Shown: positions 8,573 through 19,758, numbered from the stretch's first letter. The stretch: DNA of 64,000 nt from CAMYLY01 sp036397755 (GCA_036397755.1 DASWII010000048.1:1-64000), one strand, 5' to 3'. Program-made: numbers and translations. Notes: generated by a model not told the origin, from the sequence alone.

Positions 8573-9868
8573 CTACACCTCCCCCAGCGCCTGCTCCAGG
8601 TCTGCCAGCACGTCCTCGAAGTGCTCTACCCCGACGGACAACCGCACCAACCCCGGCGTGATACCCAACCGCCGTTGATCCTCGGGAACCACGTCCGCAT
8701 GCGTCATGGTAGCCGGATGCTCGGCGAGGGACTCGGTGCCACCCAAACTCACGGCCAGTTTCACAAGCTGCAGCGCATTGAGAAAACGAAAGGCTCCAGC
8801 TTCCCCACCCTGCACCTCGAATGAGATCATCGATCCCGGTCCCGAGCATTGGCGGCGGTACAGCGAGAACATGGGATCGGCCTCGGTCAGCAGTCCCAAA
8901 TAGTGCACGGATTCGACTCTTGAATGGTCGTTCAGGAAATCCGCGACGTAGCGCGCGTTCTTCATCTGCGCGGTCATCCGCATCTTGAGCGTCTCCAGAC
9001 TGCGGAGGAGCAGCCACCCCGTCCACGGCCCCGCCATCGTGCCCATGAAGGTCCGGAGCGCACGCACCTGAGTCATCAACTCCTGCGAGCCCAGGCAGGC
9101 GCCGGCAATGAGATCCGAGTGCCCCCCGATGAACTTGGTAGCGGAATACAGCACCAAATCGGCGCCATGCTCCAACGGATGCTGCCACAGCGGCCCCAAG
9201 AACGTGTTGTCCACCATCACCACGGGCCGCTGCCCCTCGCGCGCGAAGCCATGACAGAACTCCGAGACCTCGGCGATGTCGACGAGCGCCATGGTCGGAT
9301 TGGCCGGCGTCTCGATCAACGCCCCGGCCACCCGCCGATCACCCACCTCTTGGCGCACGCGGTCGGCAAACTCGCGCAAGGCGCACTCGGTGGGCATCTC
9401 CACCGGAACGACACCGAGTTCCGGGAGATAGTGCCGCACGAAATAGTCGGAACCGCCGTAGACAGGTTCGGAATGCAGCAGCACGTCACCCGGCCGCACA
9501 AACGTGAGCAGCGTCGTCGCGATGGCCGCCATGCCGCTCTCGAACACGGCGCCCGCCTCGGCACCGTCCCATAACGCAAGTCGATCCTCCAGAATCTCCA
9601 GGTCGGGGTTGTTGAGTCGGCTATAGATCAGCCCGAGCACTTCGGACGGCCCCTGCTCCCTCAGCCCGTAGGCGACTTCGAAGAACGCCTTGCCGTCCTC
9701 CGCCTTGTCGAACACGAACGTGGACGTCTGGAAGATCGGGCACTTGATGGCTCCCTCGGAGAGCATCGGGTCGTACCCATAGCTCATCATCAGGCTCTCC
9801 AGCCGCAGGTCGCGGCCGCCGATCGCCGTCTTCTTGTAGCGGGGCTTCAATGGTCGGTTTCTCGACAC
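8573..9868 (-). CDS. Trans-sulfuration family PLP enzyme (cystathionine gamma-synthase/lyase type)
   Basis: A 431-residue cytoplasmic pyridoxal-phosphate enzyme of the Cys/Met metabolism family, which performs gamma- or beta-elimination or replacement on sulfur amino acids or homoserine esters. The Schiff-base lysine is K245 in SATKFIGGHSD, the phosphate-binding tyrosine Y82 in YSRLNNP, and D220 in VMVDNTFLGPL is the pyridine-nitrogen partner. The position that is cysteine in true methionine gamma-lyases (YGC) is glycine here (VYGGSDYF, 137-139), so methionine lyase is not supported. I cannot tell synthase from lyase or a homocysteine synthase. The GTG at 9868 was chosen because GAGGGA lies six bases upstream and upstream codons look non-coding. 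No sulfur-metabolism neighbours help. Confidence 0.85.
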   Translation of the reverse strand: MSRNRPLKPRYKKTAIGGRDLRLESLMMSYGYDPMLSEGAIKCPIFQTSTFVFDKAEDGKAFFEVAYGLREQGPSEVLGLIYSRLNNPDLEILEDRLALWDGAEAGAVFESGMAAIATTLLTFVRPGDVLLHSEPVYGGSDYFVRHYLPELGVVPVEMPTECALREFADRVRQEVGDRRVAGALIETPANPTMALVDIAEVSEFCHGFAREGQRPVVMVDNTFLGPLWQHPLEHGADLVLYSATKFIGGHSDLIAGACLGSQELMTQVRALRTFMGTMAGPWTGWLLLRSLETLKMRMTAQMKNARYVADFLNDHSRVESVHYLGLLTEADPMFSLYRRQCSGPGSMISFEVQGGEAGAFRFLNALQLVKLAVSLGGTESLAEHPATMTHADVVPEDQRRLGITPGLVRLSVGVEHFEDVLADLEQALGEV

Positions 9869-10259
9869 GATAGATCCCTCGGTGAAGGGTGGTCCTACCC
9901 GGAGGGTGGCGCGAGCCTCCGAGCAGGTCAAGGAGTTCCGCTGCTCGTTAAGGACGATTCATATGGTGCTTCAGCCGCGACGTCGACGTCAGTCCGATGC
10001 CGCCATCGTCACGGTGGCGACGCGCCAGGCACCCGGTTACGTCGCCACCTTCGATGCGGATTTCACGGCCGTGGAGGGGGTGACCGTCGTTCCCGGTTGA
10101 TCGGGCATCGGCTCATGAGTCGTTCGGGCTCCCGAAGCCGGGCACTTCGCCGCAGACGCAATACCCTGGCCCGCCCGCTGCTCGACGCGCATAGTACCCG
10201 CGAGATTCGTGGAGTGGATTCTCACACCGGCGTTGGCGCGGCGGTGAGCGCGCGGGTCC
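9869..10259. other. Intergenic region holding a PIN-domain remnant
   Basis: This lies between two minus-strand PLP-enzyme genes and contains the upstream region of the trans-sulfuration enzyme gene. The only coding-like content is the plus-strand PIN-like tail at 9963-10100; nothing is recognised in 10101-10259. Confidence 0.4.
9963..10100 (+). pseudogene. 3' remnant of a PIN-domain (VapC-like) gene
   Basis: A 45-codon plus-strand stretch with G/C-biased third positions ends in a TGA. Its translation contains SDAAIVTVA followed by APGYVATFDADFTAV and EGVTVVPG. This matches the usual C-terminal half of VapC-type PIN nucleases: the helix D..I..A, then L.TFD.DF, then the closing V.GV.V.. strand. 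The N-terminal two thirds, including the first catalytic aspartate and any VapB antitoxin, are absent on either strand nearby. I read it as a decayed toxin-antitoxin gene; a genuine micro-protein is the alternative. Confidence 0.45.
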
Positions 10260-11543
10260 TCACCGCCGAACAAACTCCTCCATCGCTTCGGCGAACCGAT
10301 CGATTTCATCCACCGTCGTGTACACGTTGGGAGTCACCCGAATCCCGGTACAGTCGGGATGACCGATGCCCACCACGAAGATCCGGTGCTTGTCCCACAG
10401 GAACGAGGCCATCTCCCCGGGCTCCACCCCCTCGATGCCCATGTTCGCCAGGCCGCACGCCTGCGCGGGATCGTAGCTCGTGTGATGCACCACCCCCGGG
10501 AGCGACTCGAGCCGCTGCATCCATCGGTTCCGGAGATACCGCAGCCGGGCCGCCTTCCGTTCGGGCCCGATCCCCTGATGAAACGTCAGGGCCTCGGCGA
10601 TCGCATTGTGGTTCGCCGCCGGATGAGTACCGATCTCCTCGAACTTCCTGATGTCGTCGTCCATCTCCGCCGTCGCCGCCATCAGCGGCCACACGTCCTT
10701 CACCTTCTCGCGCCGCATGTAGAGAAACCCCGTTCCGATCGGCGCGAGCAGCCATTTGTGAAGTGACGTACCGTAGAAGTCACACTCCAGGTCGTCACGC
10801 TGGAACGGGAAGTGGGCAAACGCGTGGGCGCCATCCACGATTGTCTGTATCCCGCGGGCGCGCGCCATGCGACAGATGGCCTTCACGGGGAAGATCTGCC
10901 CGGAAAGGTTGGTGATGTGGCAGAAGTGGATCACCTTCGTGCGCGGGGTGATCGCGCGCTCGAACCGCGCCACGAGATCGTCCATGCTCGGAGGGGGCGC
11001 CGGGAAGGAGATCTTGGTGATCACGATGCCCTCACGCCGGGCGCGCTGGTCCCACGTCGTGAGCATCCTCCCGTAGTCCTGATCGGTGGTCAGGACTTCG
11101 TCACCCGGCTCCAGATGGATCCCGAGCTGGCAGATCTCGAGAGCCTCGCTGGCGTTGCGCGTGACGGCCAGCTCCTCGGGATCGCACCCGAACTCACGGG
11201 CCAGCCGCTGGCGCACCCCCTCGATCTGCGGTTCCAGCACCCGCCACATCGTATACGCGGGACCGTGGTTCGAGAAGTCGAGTTGCCGCTTCAACGCATC
11301 GTGCACGACCGTCGGACTCGGGCTCACCCCGCCGTTGTTCAGATTGACCCACGAGCGGTCGACCATGAACGCTTGCTGGATCTCACGCCAATACGCCTCG
11401 TCGGCCGCCTGCTCCTCGGGCGTCCCCTCACGACCGAGCGCCGCGGTCGCCGAGAATATGCGTTCGATTCCATCGCTCCTGAGGGCGGGTAGCGCCATCG
11501 CCGAACCGAACATCGAGTTGAGAAACACGCGGCGGCTGAGCAC
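10260..11543 (-). CDS. Tat-exported class V aminotransferase (isopenicillin N epimerase-like)
   Basis: A 427-residue fold-type I PLP enzyme of aminotransferase class V, the family of cysteine desulfurases, kynureninase and isopenicillin N epimerase-like proteins. K263 in SLHKWLLAPIG is the Schiff-base lysine, D237 in VDGAHAFAHF the cofactor aspartate, and ASEALE (131-136) the phosphate loop. The N-terminus, MLSRRVFLN then a short hydrophobic run (SMFGSAMALPAL), carries a twin-arginine motif, so the folded holoenzyme is probably exported to the periplasm. The catalytic cysteine loop of desulfurases is not evident, so sulfur transfer is unlikely. Substrate unknown; racemase/epimerase or lyase chemistry is possible. 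It stands alone between two unrelated minus-strand transcripts. Confidence 0.8.
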   Translation of the reverse strand: MLSRRVFLNSMFGSAMALPALRSDGIERIFSATAALGREGTPEEQAADEAYWREIQQAFMVDRSWVNLNNGGVSPSPTVVHDALKRQLDFSNHGPAYTMWRVLEPQIEGVRQRLAREFGCDPEELAVTRNASEALEICQLGIHLEPGDEVLTTDQDYGRMLTTWDQRARREGIVITKISFPAPPPSMDDLVARFERAITPRTKVIHFCHITNLSGQIFPVKAICRMARARGIQTIVDGAHAFAHFPFQRDDLECDFYGTSLHKWLLAPIGTGFLYMRREKVKDVWPLMAATAEMDDDIRKFEEIGTHPAANHNAIAEALTFHQGIGPERKAARLRYLRNRWMQRLESLPGVVHHTSYDPAQACGLANMGIEGVEPGEMASFLWDKHRIFVVGIGHPDCTGIRVTPNVYTTVDEIDRFAEAMEEFVRR

Positions 11544-11628
11544 GAGAGGCCTCGCTGAGGAATGGGTGGAGTGTTCAGGACCAGTGTGGCGGCTGAATTA
11601 CGCTGGGTCAAGGAGGGGGGGTGCCGTC

Positions 11629-11649
11629 TCACGTTTCACGTTTCACGTC
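11629..11649. repeat. Heptanucleotide tandem repeat (TCACGTT x3)
   Basis: Three consecutive copies of TCACGTT, the last with one mismatch, overlap the stop codon of the SURF1 gene. Because seven is not a multiple of three, gain or loss of a unit would move the stop. Confidence 0.6.
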
Positions 11650-12352
11650 CGACATCTTCCGCCCGGGCCTTCCGGTACAGCAGCACCGACCCCACGAGCG
11701 CGATCGTGGCAAACCCGAACCACTGGATCGCGTATGACCGGTGAGAGCCCTCGGTCAGCGGGGGGTCCGGAACCGCCCGCACCATCGGACCCGCGTCGGG
11801 CGGCGCGGTCGACCGCCGCAGCACCAGGGGAAAGAGCCGATACGGAAAACGCGCACCCAGTGCGAGTGGGTCGGGGGAGCGCACGCCCAACGGAAACTCG
11901 CCGCCCCCCACCGGCGTCTGGCGGGTATCGGCACCGCGGTGCAAATAGCCAGTGACCGCGGCCTCGGTCGGTTCCCGCACCAGCGCGAGGTCTGCCAGCG
12001 CACCGTCGGGCGAGGGCAACCACGCCCGCTCAACCATCACGGCCAGCGAATCGTCCACCATCAGTGGCGTGACGACATGGACACCGGGTACCCCATTGAG
12101 CGGGCGCAGCCACACCACGACTTGCCGCTCAAAATCGAAGGCGCCCGCCGCCGTGGCGCGGCGTTGCACGAGCGAGTCGAGATCGTCACGCAGCAGGGCC
12201 TCGGTGACCGTCACCGGACTCCGCGCTCGTTGGGATTGGATCGCGGCGTTCAACGCCTGGCGTTCGTGCAACCGACTGAGTTGCCACACCCCGAGTCGCG
12301 CGCACCCCAAGGCCGCCACCGCACCGACCACGAGGATGAGTCCGTGTTTCAC
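11636..12352 (-). CDS. SURF1 family cytochrome oxidase assembly protein
   Basis: A 238-residue inner-membrane protein. The SURF1 hallmark follows an N-terminal membrane helix: LGVWQLSRLHERQ at about residues 20-32. A periplasmic domain carries the family patterns RRATAAGAFDF and GVHVVTPLMVD, and a second membrane helix (about 214-230, GFATIALVGSVLLYRKA) closes the protein. SURF1 inserts or stabilises haem a in the large subunit of aa3-type cytochrome c oxidase, so this implies a haem-copper oxidase elsewhere in the genome. It starts with GTG inside the stop of rpiA (GTGA overlap) and is the last gene of the tkt operon, far from any cox cluster, which is unusual. The heptamer repeat overlaps its stop codon. 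Confidence 0.85.
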   Translation of the reverse strand: MKHGLILVVGAVAALGCARLGVWQLSRLHERQALNAAIQSQRARSPVTVTEALLRDDLDSLVQRRATAAGAFDFERQVVVWLRPLNGVPGVHVVTPLMVDDSLAVMVERAWLPSPDGALADLALVREPTEAAVTGYLHRGADTRQTPVGGGEFPLGVRSPDPLALGARFPYRLFPLVLRRSTAPPDAGPMVRAVPDPPLTEGSHRSYAIQWFGFATIALVGSVLLYRKARAEDVGRET

Positions 12353-13026
12353 CCGGCGGTCCGTCCCACCACCACGTCCGGGTTCATACCCAGAAAGAGC
12401 CCAGTCTCCACGACGCCGGGCAGCCGGCGCAGCCGGTCGTCCACCCCTTGGGGATCACGCAAGCCGCCCGAAAACGCACAGTCGATGATGTAGTTGCCCT
12501 CGTCGGTCACGTACGGCGTGCCGTCCAGGATTCGCAGTGTCGGTGCGGCGCCCAGGGCCTCCATCGGCACCAGGTTGGTTTTCCAGCCGAATGGGATCAC
12601 CTCGACGGGGACGGCGAACTTCTGCCCCAACCGCTCGACGAGCTTGCCCTCGTCCACAACGATCACGTACCGGGCCGACGCTGCCGCCACGATCTTCTCC
12701 CACAACATCGCCCCACCGTGACCCTTGATGAGGTCGCCGTTGGGCGCCACCTCGTCGGCGCCGTCGATGGTGAGATCGACTCGCGGGTGTTCGTCCAGCG
12801 TGGTGAGCGGTATCCCCACCTCGCGCGCAAGTTCGGCCGCCCGGGTGGACGTGGGGATACCTGTGACGTCCGCCACCACGCCCTCATGCAGCATCCGTCC
12901 GAGCGCACGTACCACGAAGGCGGCGGTCGATCCGGTGCCCAATCCCAACACCATACCGGACATGACGCGCCGCACGGCGTCCTCCGCCGCGCGTCGCTTG
13001 AGTTCCCGCGGGTCGGTCATCGTCAC
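12349..13026 (-). CDS. rpiA: Ribose-5-phosphate isomerase A
   Basis: A 225-residue cytoplasmic enzyme interconverting ribose 5-phosphate and ribulose 5-phosphate in the pentose phosphate pathway. Family signatures are complete: LGLGTGSTAAF (substrate loop, about 28-37), DGADEV with the catalytic aspartate/glutamate (88-93) and KGHGGAMLWEK with the catalytic lysine (101-111). Length matches the family. The start is GTG at 13026 in a GTGA overlap with pgi; an in-frame ATG six bases later at 13020 is the alternative. It sits between pgi and SURF1 in a coupled operon whose first gene is transketolase, an obvious metabolic grouping. Confidence 0.95.
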   Translation of the reverse strand: MTMTDPRELKRRAAEDAVRRVMSGMVLGLGTGSTAAFVVRALGRMLHEGVVADVTGIPTSTRAAELAREVGIPLTTLDEHPRVDLTIDGADEVAPNGDLIKGHGGAMLWEKIVAAASARYVIVVDEGKLVERLGQKFAVPVEVIPFGWKTNLVPMEALGAAPTLRILDGTPYVTDEGNYIIDCAFSGGLRDPQGVDDRLRRLPGVVETGLFLGMNPDVVVGRTAG

Positions 13027-14543
13027 ACGGTTTCCAGAAAGTGCGTGAGGTTGTCGACCTGGAGCACCGGCCGGCCCCGTTCACGCAGCGCGTGGCGATC
13101 GCCTTCCGCCTGGGCGGCCAGCAGCCGGCCGAACGAGTACGGCGCACCGGGGATCGGCAGATCAGAGCCCACCGGCTCGAGCAGCTGCACGAAATGCCCG
13201 GTCGGCGGGCCGCCTTTGTGGAGCTGTCCCGTGGAATGCAAGAACCGTGGCCCATACCCGACGGTGACCACCACGCCCAAGCGCTCGGCGAGAATCGACT
13301 GCAGCTCGCGCAGACGCCGGTCGTGCTCCGGTGATGGCGGCAGCCAGGCGCAGACCGCGACGTAGTCTCCCGGTCGCACCCCGTCCTGGAACGCCTCGAT
13401 CGCCCTGCGGCGCACCGGCCGCGGCGCTTCGCCGGCACCGCCGCGCTCGAGCACGTCCAGGGTGTTCCGCTTGCTCTCGGCCACGTTCGGTTGATCGAAG
13501 GGGTTCACGCCGAGCATGGAACAGGCAAGCGCGGTGGCGAACTCCCACCGGAAGAACTCCGCGCCCACCTGAGGGCCTCGCGCGGCGGCGAGTCGCAACG
13601 TCTCGCCGGCAAGCGCAGCCGCCTTCGCGGCCCGCTCGTAGCGCACCTCCGCGACCTCCGAGCGCGGCACACCGGTCATGTCGAGCACCGGGAGGATCCC
13701 CCGCCCGTCCTTGCCGGTGCTCTCGGCGACGAGCTGCTCGATCCACATCCCCAGCCATGCCAGGTCACCCGGGAGGTCGATCGCCAGCTTGTCGCGCCGA
13801 TCCAGCGCCGCCCCACCGATCCAGGCTCCCAAGACCGCTCCGGGATTCTCGCTCAGCTCGGTCGTCCGCCCACACGCCCGCACCATGTCGGAGGCGCCAT
13901 CAAGGACGGCCTCGGGATCCACGCCCACCAGGGCGGCGGGCGCCAGGCCGAACAGTGAGAGCGCAGAGTATCGTCCGCCGATGTCAGATGGATTGACGAG
14001 CAGGTCGAGAAACCCCTGCGACGAGGCCAGAGCCGCGAGCGGTGTCCCGCCGTCGGTGATGGCGACGAACTGGTCGGCGCGCTTGCCCGTCGCATGCCAG
14101 AAGTACTGCAGCAGCGATTGGGTCTCGATCGTGGTGCCCGACTTGCTCGCGACCACGAACAGGGTGCGGTCGAGGGGGCCGGTGGCCTCCACCGCACGCA
14201 CGGCGCTCGGATGGATGGAATCGAGCATCTGGAACTCGGGCGCGCCCGTACGCGGCTCATGCGCCGCGTGCAGCACGACCGGAGCGAGACTGGACCCGCC
14301 CATGCCGAGCAGCACCACCCGATCGAATCGCCGCGCGACGTCCCTCGCCAGCCCGCGGAGCCGTGCAATCTCGGAGCGCATCGCGTCGATCACGGTCAGC
14401 CATCCGAGCCGATCCGCGATCTCGGGCGTGTCCGGGGTCCCTCCCCAGACCGACGGGTCGCGCTGCCAGATCCGCTCGACGATCCGCTGCGACGCGAGGG
14501 CGCCCAGTCGCTCCTCGGTCAAGCCGTCGAGACGGTGACTCAC
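13023..14543 (-). CDS. pgi: Glucose-6-phosphate isomerase of the transaldolase-fusion subtype, standalone
   Basis: A 506-residue SIS-fold isomerase for glucose 6-phosphate and fructose 6-phosphate. LLGMGGSSLAP (78-88) and VASKSGTTIET (131-141) are the sugar-phosphate loops, and GGRYSALSLFGL follows. The C-terminal segment STGQLHKGGPPTGHF is the version typical of the isomerase half of bifunctional transaldolase/phosphoglucose isomerase proteins rather than of classical Pgi. No transaldolase domain precedes it; the upstream frame is transketolase. The GTG at 14543 was chosen because it gives a GTGA overlap with tkt and upstream residues look non-coding. Isomerase activity on glucose 6-phosphate is likely, not proven. 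Confidence 0.85.
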   Translation of the reverse strand: MSHRLDGLTEERLGALASQRIVERIWQRDPSVWGGTPDTPEIADRLGWLTVIDAMRSEIARLRGLARDVARRFDRVVLLGMGGSSLAPVVLHAAHEPRTGAPEFQMLDSIHPSAVRAVEATGPLDRTLFVVASKSGTTIETQSLLQYFWHATGKRADQFVAITDGGTPLAALASSQGFLDLLVNPSDIGGRYSALSLFGLAPAALVGVDPEAVLDGASDMVRACGRTTELSENPGAVLGAWIGGAALDRRDKLAIDLPGDLAWLGMWIEQLVAESTGKDGRGILPVLDMTGVPRSEVAEVRYERAAKAAALAGETLRLAAARGPQVGAEFFRWEFATALACSMLGVNPFDQPNVAESKRNTLDVLERGGAGEAPRPVRRRAIEAFQDGVRPGDYVAVCAWLPPSPEHDRRLRELQSILAERLGVVVTVGYGPRFLHSTGQLHKGGPPTGHFVQLLEPVGSDLPIPGAPYSFGRLLAAQAEGDRHALRERGRPVLQVDNLTHFLETV

Positions 14544-16555
14544 CGGGCCAGTAATCTCCGGACTTCGGTCGCGACCCGCGCCGCCGTAATGCCGTATTCG
14601 GCGTAGATGGTCTCGTACGGTGCCGAGGCGCCGAACCGTTCGATCCCCACAATGGCTCCGTCCTCGCCCACCCAGCGGTACCAGGATTGCGGATGGGCCG
14701 CCTCGACGGCAACGCGCGCGGCGACCGCCCTCGGCAGCACCGCCTCCCGATACGCCGCCGGCCGCGAGGCGAACAGCTCCATGCACGGCATGCTCACAAC
14801 GCGGGTCGCGACGCCTTCGCGCTCGAGCCGATCCGCCGCCTCGACGGCAATGGACACTTCACTGCCCGATGCGACCACGACGGCCCGCGGCTCGGCGAAC
14901 GCTTCCCGGAGCACGTAGGCCCCCTGGGCCACGCCGGCGGCCGCCCCCGCCCCTCCGGCGTGCAGATCGGGCACGTTCTGGCGCGTCAAGACAAGCGCGA
15001 CCGGACCGCGCTCGTGTCGCAGTGCCACCCGCCACGCCTCGACCGTCTCCGCCGCATCCGCGGGCCGGATCACCAGCAGGTTGGGAATGGCGCGCAGCGC
15101 CGCCAGCATCTCGACGGGCTGATGGGTCGGACCGTCCTCACCCAACCCGATGGAGTCGTGCGTGAACACGTAGACGACCTTGCGATGCATGAGCGCCGCC
15201 AGGCGAATCGCGGGCCGCATGTAGTCGGAGAACACGAGAAACGTCCCGCCGAACGGAACGATGCCTCCATGCAGCGCCAGCCCGTTCATCACGGCGCCCA
15301 TCGCATGCTCGCGCACGCCGTAGAAGATGTTCCGTCCACCCATGTTACCGGGACCGATATCGCCCACACCCTTCAGGGCGGTGTTGTTCGAGCCCGCGAG
15401 GTCGGCCGACCCGCCCAGCAGTTCGGGGATCGCCGGGGCGAGCGCCTGCAGCACCTTGCCCGACGCCTGCCGCGTTGCCATCGCGCCGGAAAGCTCCGGT
15501 AGATGGCTCTCCCAGCCGTCCGGCAAGCTGCCCCGCAGTCGTCTGGCGAACTCGACGGCCTCTGCGGGAAAACCGGTCGCATACGCATCGAACGCCCGGA
15601 CCCACACGGCCTCGAGCTCGGCCCCGCGCTCCACGCACCGGCGCCATGCCGCGAGCGCCTCGTCGGGAACCGTGAACGGCTCTGGATACGGCCAGTCGAG
15701 GTTCTCCTTGGTGAGGCGCACCTCGTCGTCGCCGAGCGGTGCGCCGTGGGCCGCCGCCGAGTCCTGCTTGTTTGGGCTGCCGAATCCGATGTGCGTCCGC
15801 ACCCGCAGCAGGGACGGACGATTCGTCACGGCCTTGGCGTCGGTGATGGCCCGATCGATCGCCTCGAGATCGTTCCCGTCCTCCACGGCGATCACGTGCC
15901 ACCCGTACGCCTCGAACCGCCGCCCGACGTCGTCACTCCACGCGAGCGCCGTCGGGCCGTCGATCGTGACGCGATTGTCATCGTACAGCGCGATCAGCCG
16001 ACCGAGCCGCAAATGGCCGGCGAGCGAAGCGGCTTCATGCGAGATCCCCTCCATGAGGTCACCGTCGCTCACCACCACATACGTGTGGTGATCGAGCACC
16101 TCGTGGCCCGGCCGACCATACACCGCCGCGAGGTGCGCCTGCGCCAGCGCGAGACCAACGGCATTCCCGAACCCTTGTCCGAGCGGCCCGGTGGTGGTCT
16201 CGACACCTGGGGTCAGCCCGCGCTCCGGATGCCCGGGGGTAATGCTGCCCCACTGGCGGAACTGCTTCAGGTCGTCGAGCGAAACGTCGTACCCGCTCAG
16301 ATGGAGCAATCCGTACAGGAGCATCGATGCGTGCCCCGCGGAAAGCACGAACCGATCCCGACCGGCCCACTGCGGATTTACCGGATTATGCCGCAGGTGT
16401 CTGGTCCACAACACATACGCCATCGGAGCCATACCCATTGGCGCGCCGGGATGCCCGCTCTCCGCTCGCTGGACCGCGTCCATCGCGAGCGCACGCAACG
16501 TGTTGACGCACAACTGATCCAGCGCGGGCATGGACGAAACGGCAGCCTGTCGCAT
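14540..16555 (-). CDS. tkt: Transketolase
   Basis: A 671-residue thiamine-diphosphate enzyme moving two-carbon ketol units between sugar phosphates in the pentose phosphate pathway. The N-terminal domain has SGHPGAPMGMAPMAYVLW and the ThDP/Mg motif GDGDLMEGISHEAASLAGH; the central pyrimidine-binding domain has DSIGLGEDGPTHQP, and a C-terminal transketolase domain completes the length. It is the first gene of the coupled tkt-pgi-rpiA-SURF1 operon. The start is uncertain: ATG at 16555 is given, ATG at 16531 begins closest to the usual conserved N-terminus, and a TTG at 16585 lies nine bases after a TATCTT element as in putatively leaderless genes of this window. None has a good ribosome binding site. 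Confidence 0.93.
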   Translation of the reverse strand: MRQAAVSSMPALDQLCVNTLRALAMDAVQRAESGHPGAPMGMAPMAYVLWTRHLRHNPVNPQWAGRDRFVLSAGHASMLLYGLLHLSGYDVSLDDLKQFRQWGSITPGHPERGLTPGVETTTGPLGQGFGNAVGLALAQAHLAAVYGRPGHEVLDHHTYVVVSDGDLMEGISHEAASLAGHLRLGRLIALYDDNRVTIDGPTALAWSDDVGRRFEAYGWHVIAVEDGNDLEAIDRAITDAKAVTNRPSLLRVRTHIGFGSPNKQDSAAAHGAPLGDDEVRLTKENLDWPYPEPFTVPDEALAAWRRCVERGAELEAVWVRAFDAYATGFPAEAVEFARRLRGSLPDGWESHLPELSGAMATRQASGKVLQALAPAIPELLGGSADLAGSNNTALKGVGDIGPGNMGGRNIFYGVREHAMGAVMNGLALHGGIVPFGGTFLVFSDYMRPAIRLAALMHRKVVYVFTHDSIGLGEDGPTHQPVEMLAALRAIPNLLVIRPADAAETVEAWRVALRHERGPVALVLTRQNVPDLHAGGAGAAAGVAQGAYVLREAFAEPRAVVVASGSEVSIAVEAADRLEREGVATRVVSMPCMELFASRPAAYREAVLPRAVAARVAVEAAHPQSWYRWVGEDGAIVGIERFGASAPYETIYAEYGITAARVATEVRRLLAR

Positions 16556-16594
16556 GTCGAGCAGGTCTCGTGATAGGAGGTTCAAGGTGGCAAG

Positions 16595-16600
16595 AAGATA
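16595..16600 (-). promoter_or_regulatory. Putative -10 element of the tkt operon
   Basis: TATCTT on the minus strand, nine bases before the TTG at 16585 and 39 before the ATG at 16555. The same hexamer and spacing recur at other genes in the window. Confidence 0.4.
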
Positions 16601-16863
16601 GCACGAAACACGCGCCTTGGGGCGGGGGTTTTCACCTCCATTTCACAGAGCCTTCAGAGGGGATGTGATACCATGCGGGTGCGACAACAAGGGGGGCCCG
16701 CGTCCGCACCTGGCGTGGTGGTGGTCGTCCTCCTTGGACTCATGGCGGCGGGATAGCTCGCAACGTGGGACGAGTGCCCGGCAAGGCTGTGAGTCAATAG
16801 TCCGGAGGCTCTGTGAGAGGCGGACGCGGGCAAACGGGCTCGCAGAGACTGACCGGTTGATCG

Positions 16864-16879
16864 GCGAACGCATGTTCGC
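16864..16879. promoter_or_regulatory. SOS-box-like inverted repeat (GCGAAC-4-GTTCGC)
   Basis: Six-base perfect arms GCGAAC and GTTCGC around the four bases GCAT, matching the LexA-box pattern known from Gram-positive bacteria (CGAAC-RNRY-GTTYG). It lies about 100 bases upstream of the aconitase start. That it binds LexA here is inference; no lexA gene is in the window. Confidence 0.35.
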
Positions 16880-16968
16880 TGAGCGGCCCCGACCACACAC
16901 GGGCGAGCGCCCAGGTTGGGGCCGCGTTCGTTAGGGCGGCCGGCGCCGTGACACTCGGCCCGGCCTGT

Positions 16969-16974
16969 TATTTT
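16969..16974 (+). promoter_or_regulatory. Putative -10 element giving a leaderless acnA mRNA
   Basis: TATTTT ends five bases before the acnA ATG and there is no Shine-Dalgarno sequence between them, so transcription would start at or next to the start codon. Confidence 0.5.
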
Positions 16975-16979
16975 GCGTC

Positions 16980-19757
<2,778 letters not shown>

Positions 19758-19758
19758 A

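Larger units (their letters stand above)
16586..16979. other. Divergent intergenic region between tkt and acnA
   Basis: No gene recognised in either strand. It holds the -10-like elements of both flanking genes and an SOS-box-like inverted repeat at 16864-16879. Open frames within it have no domain-like content and no family resemblance. Confidence 0.4.

Noticed and set aside
8573..9868. Methionine gamma-lyase as a specific call
   Set aside because: The cysteine characteristic of that enzyme is glycine here; only the broader family is supported.
16617..16934. A 105-codon open frame before aconitase
   Set aside because: No family resemblance or ribosome binding site, and the region holds the promoter elements of both neighbours.
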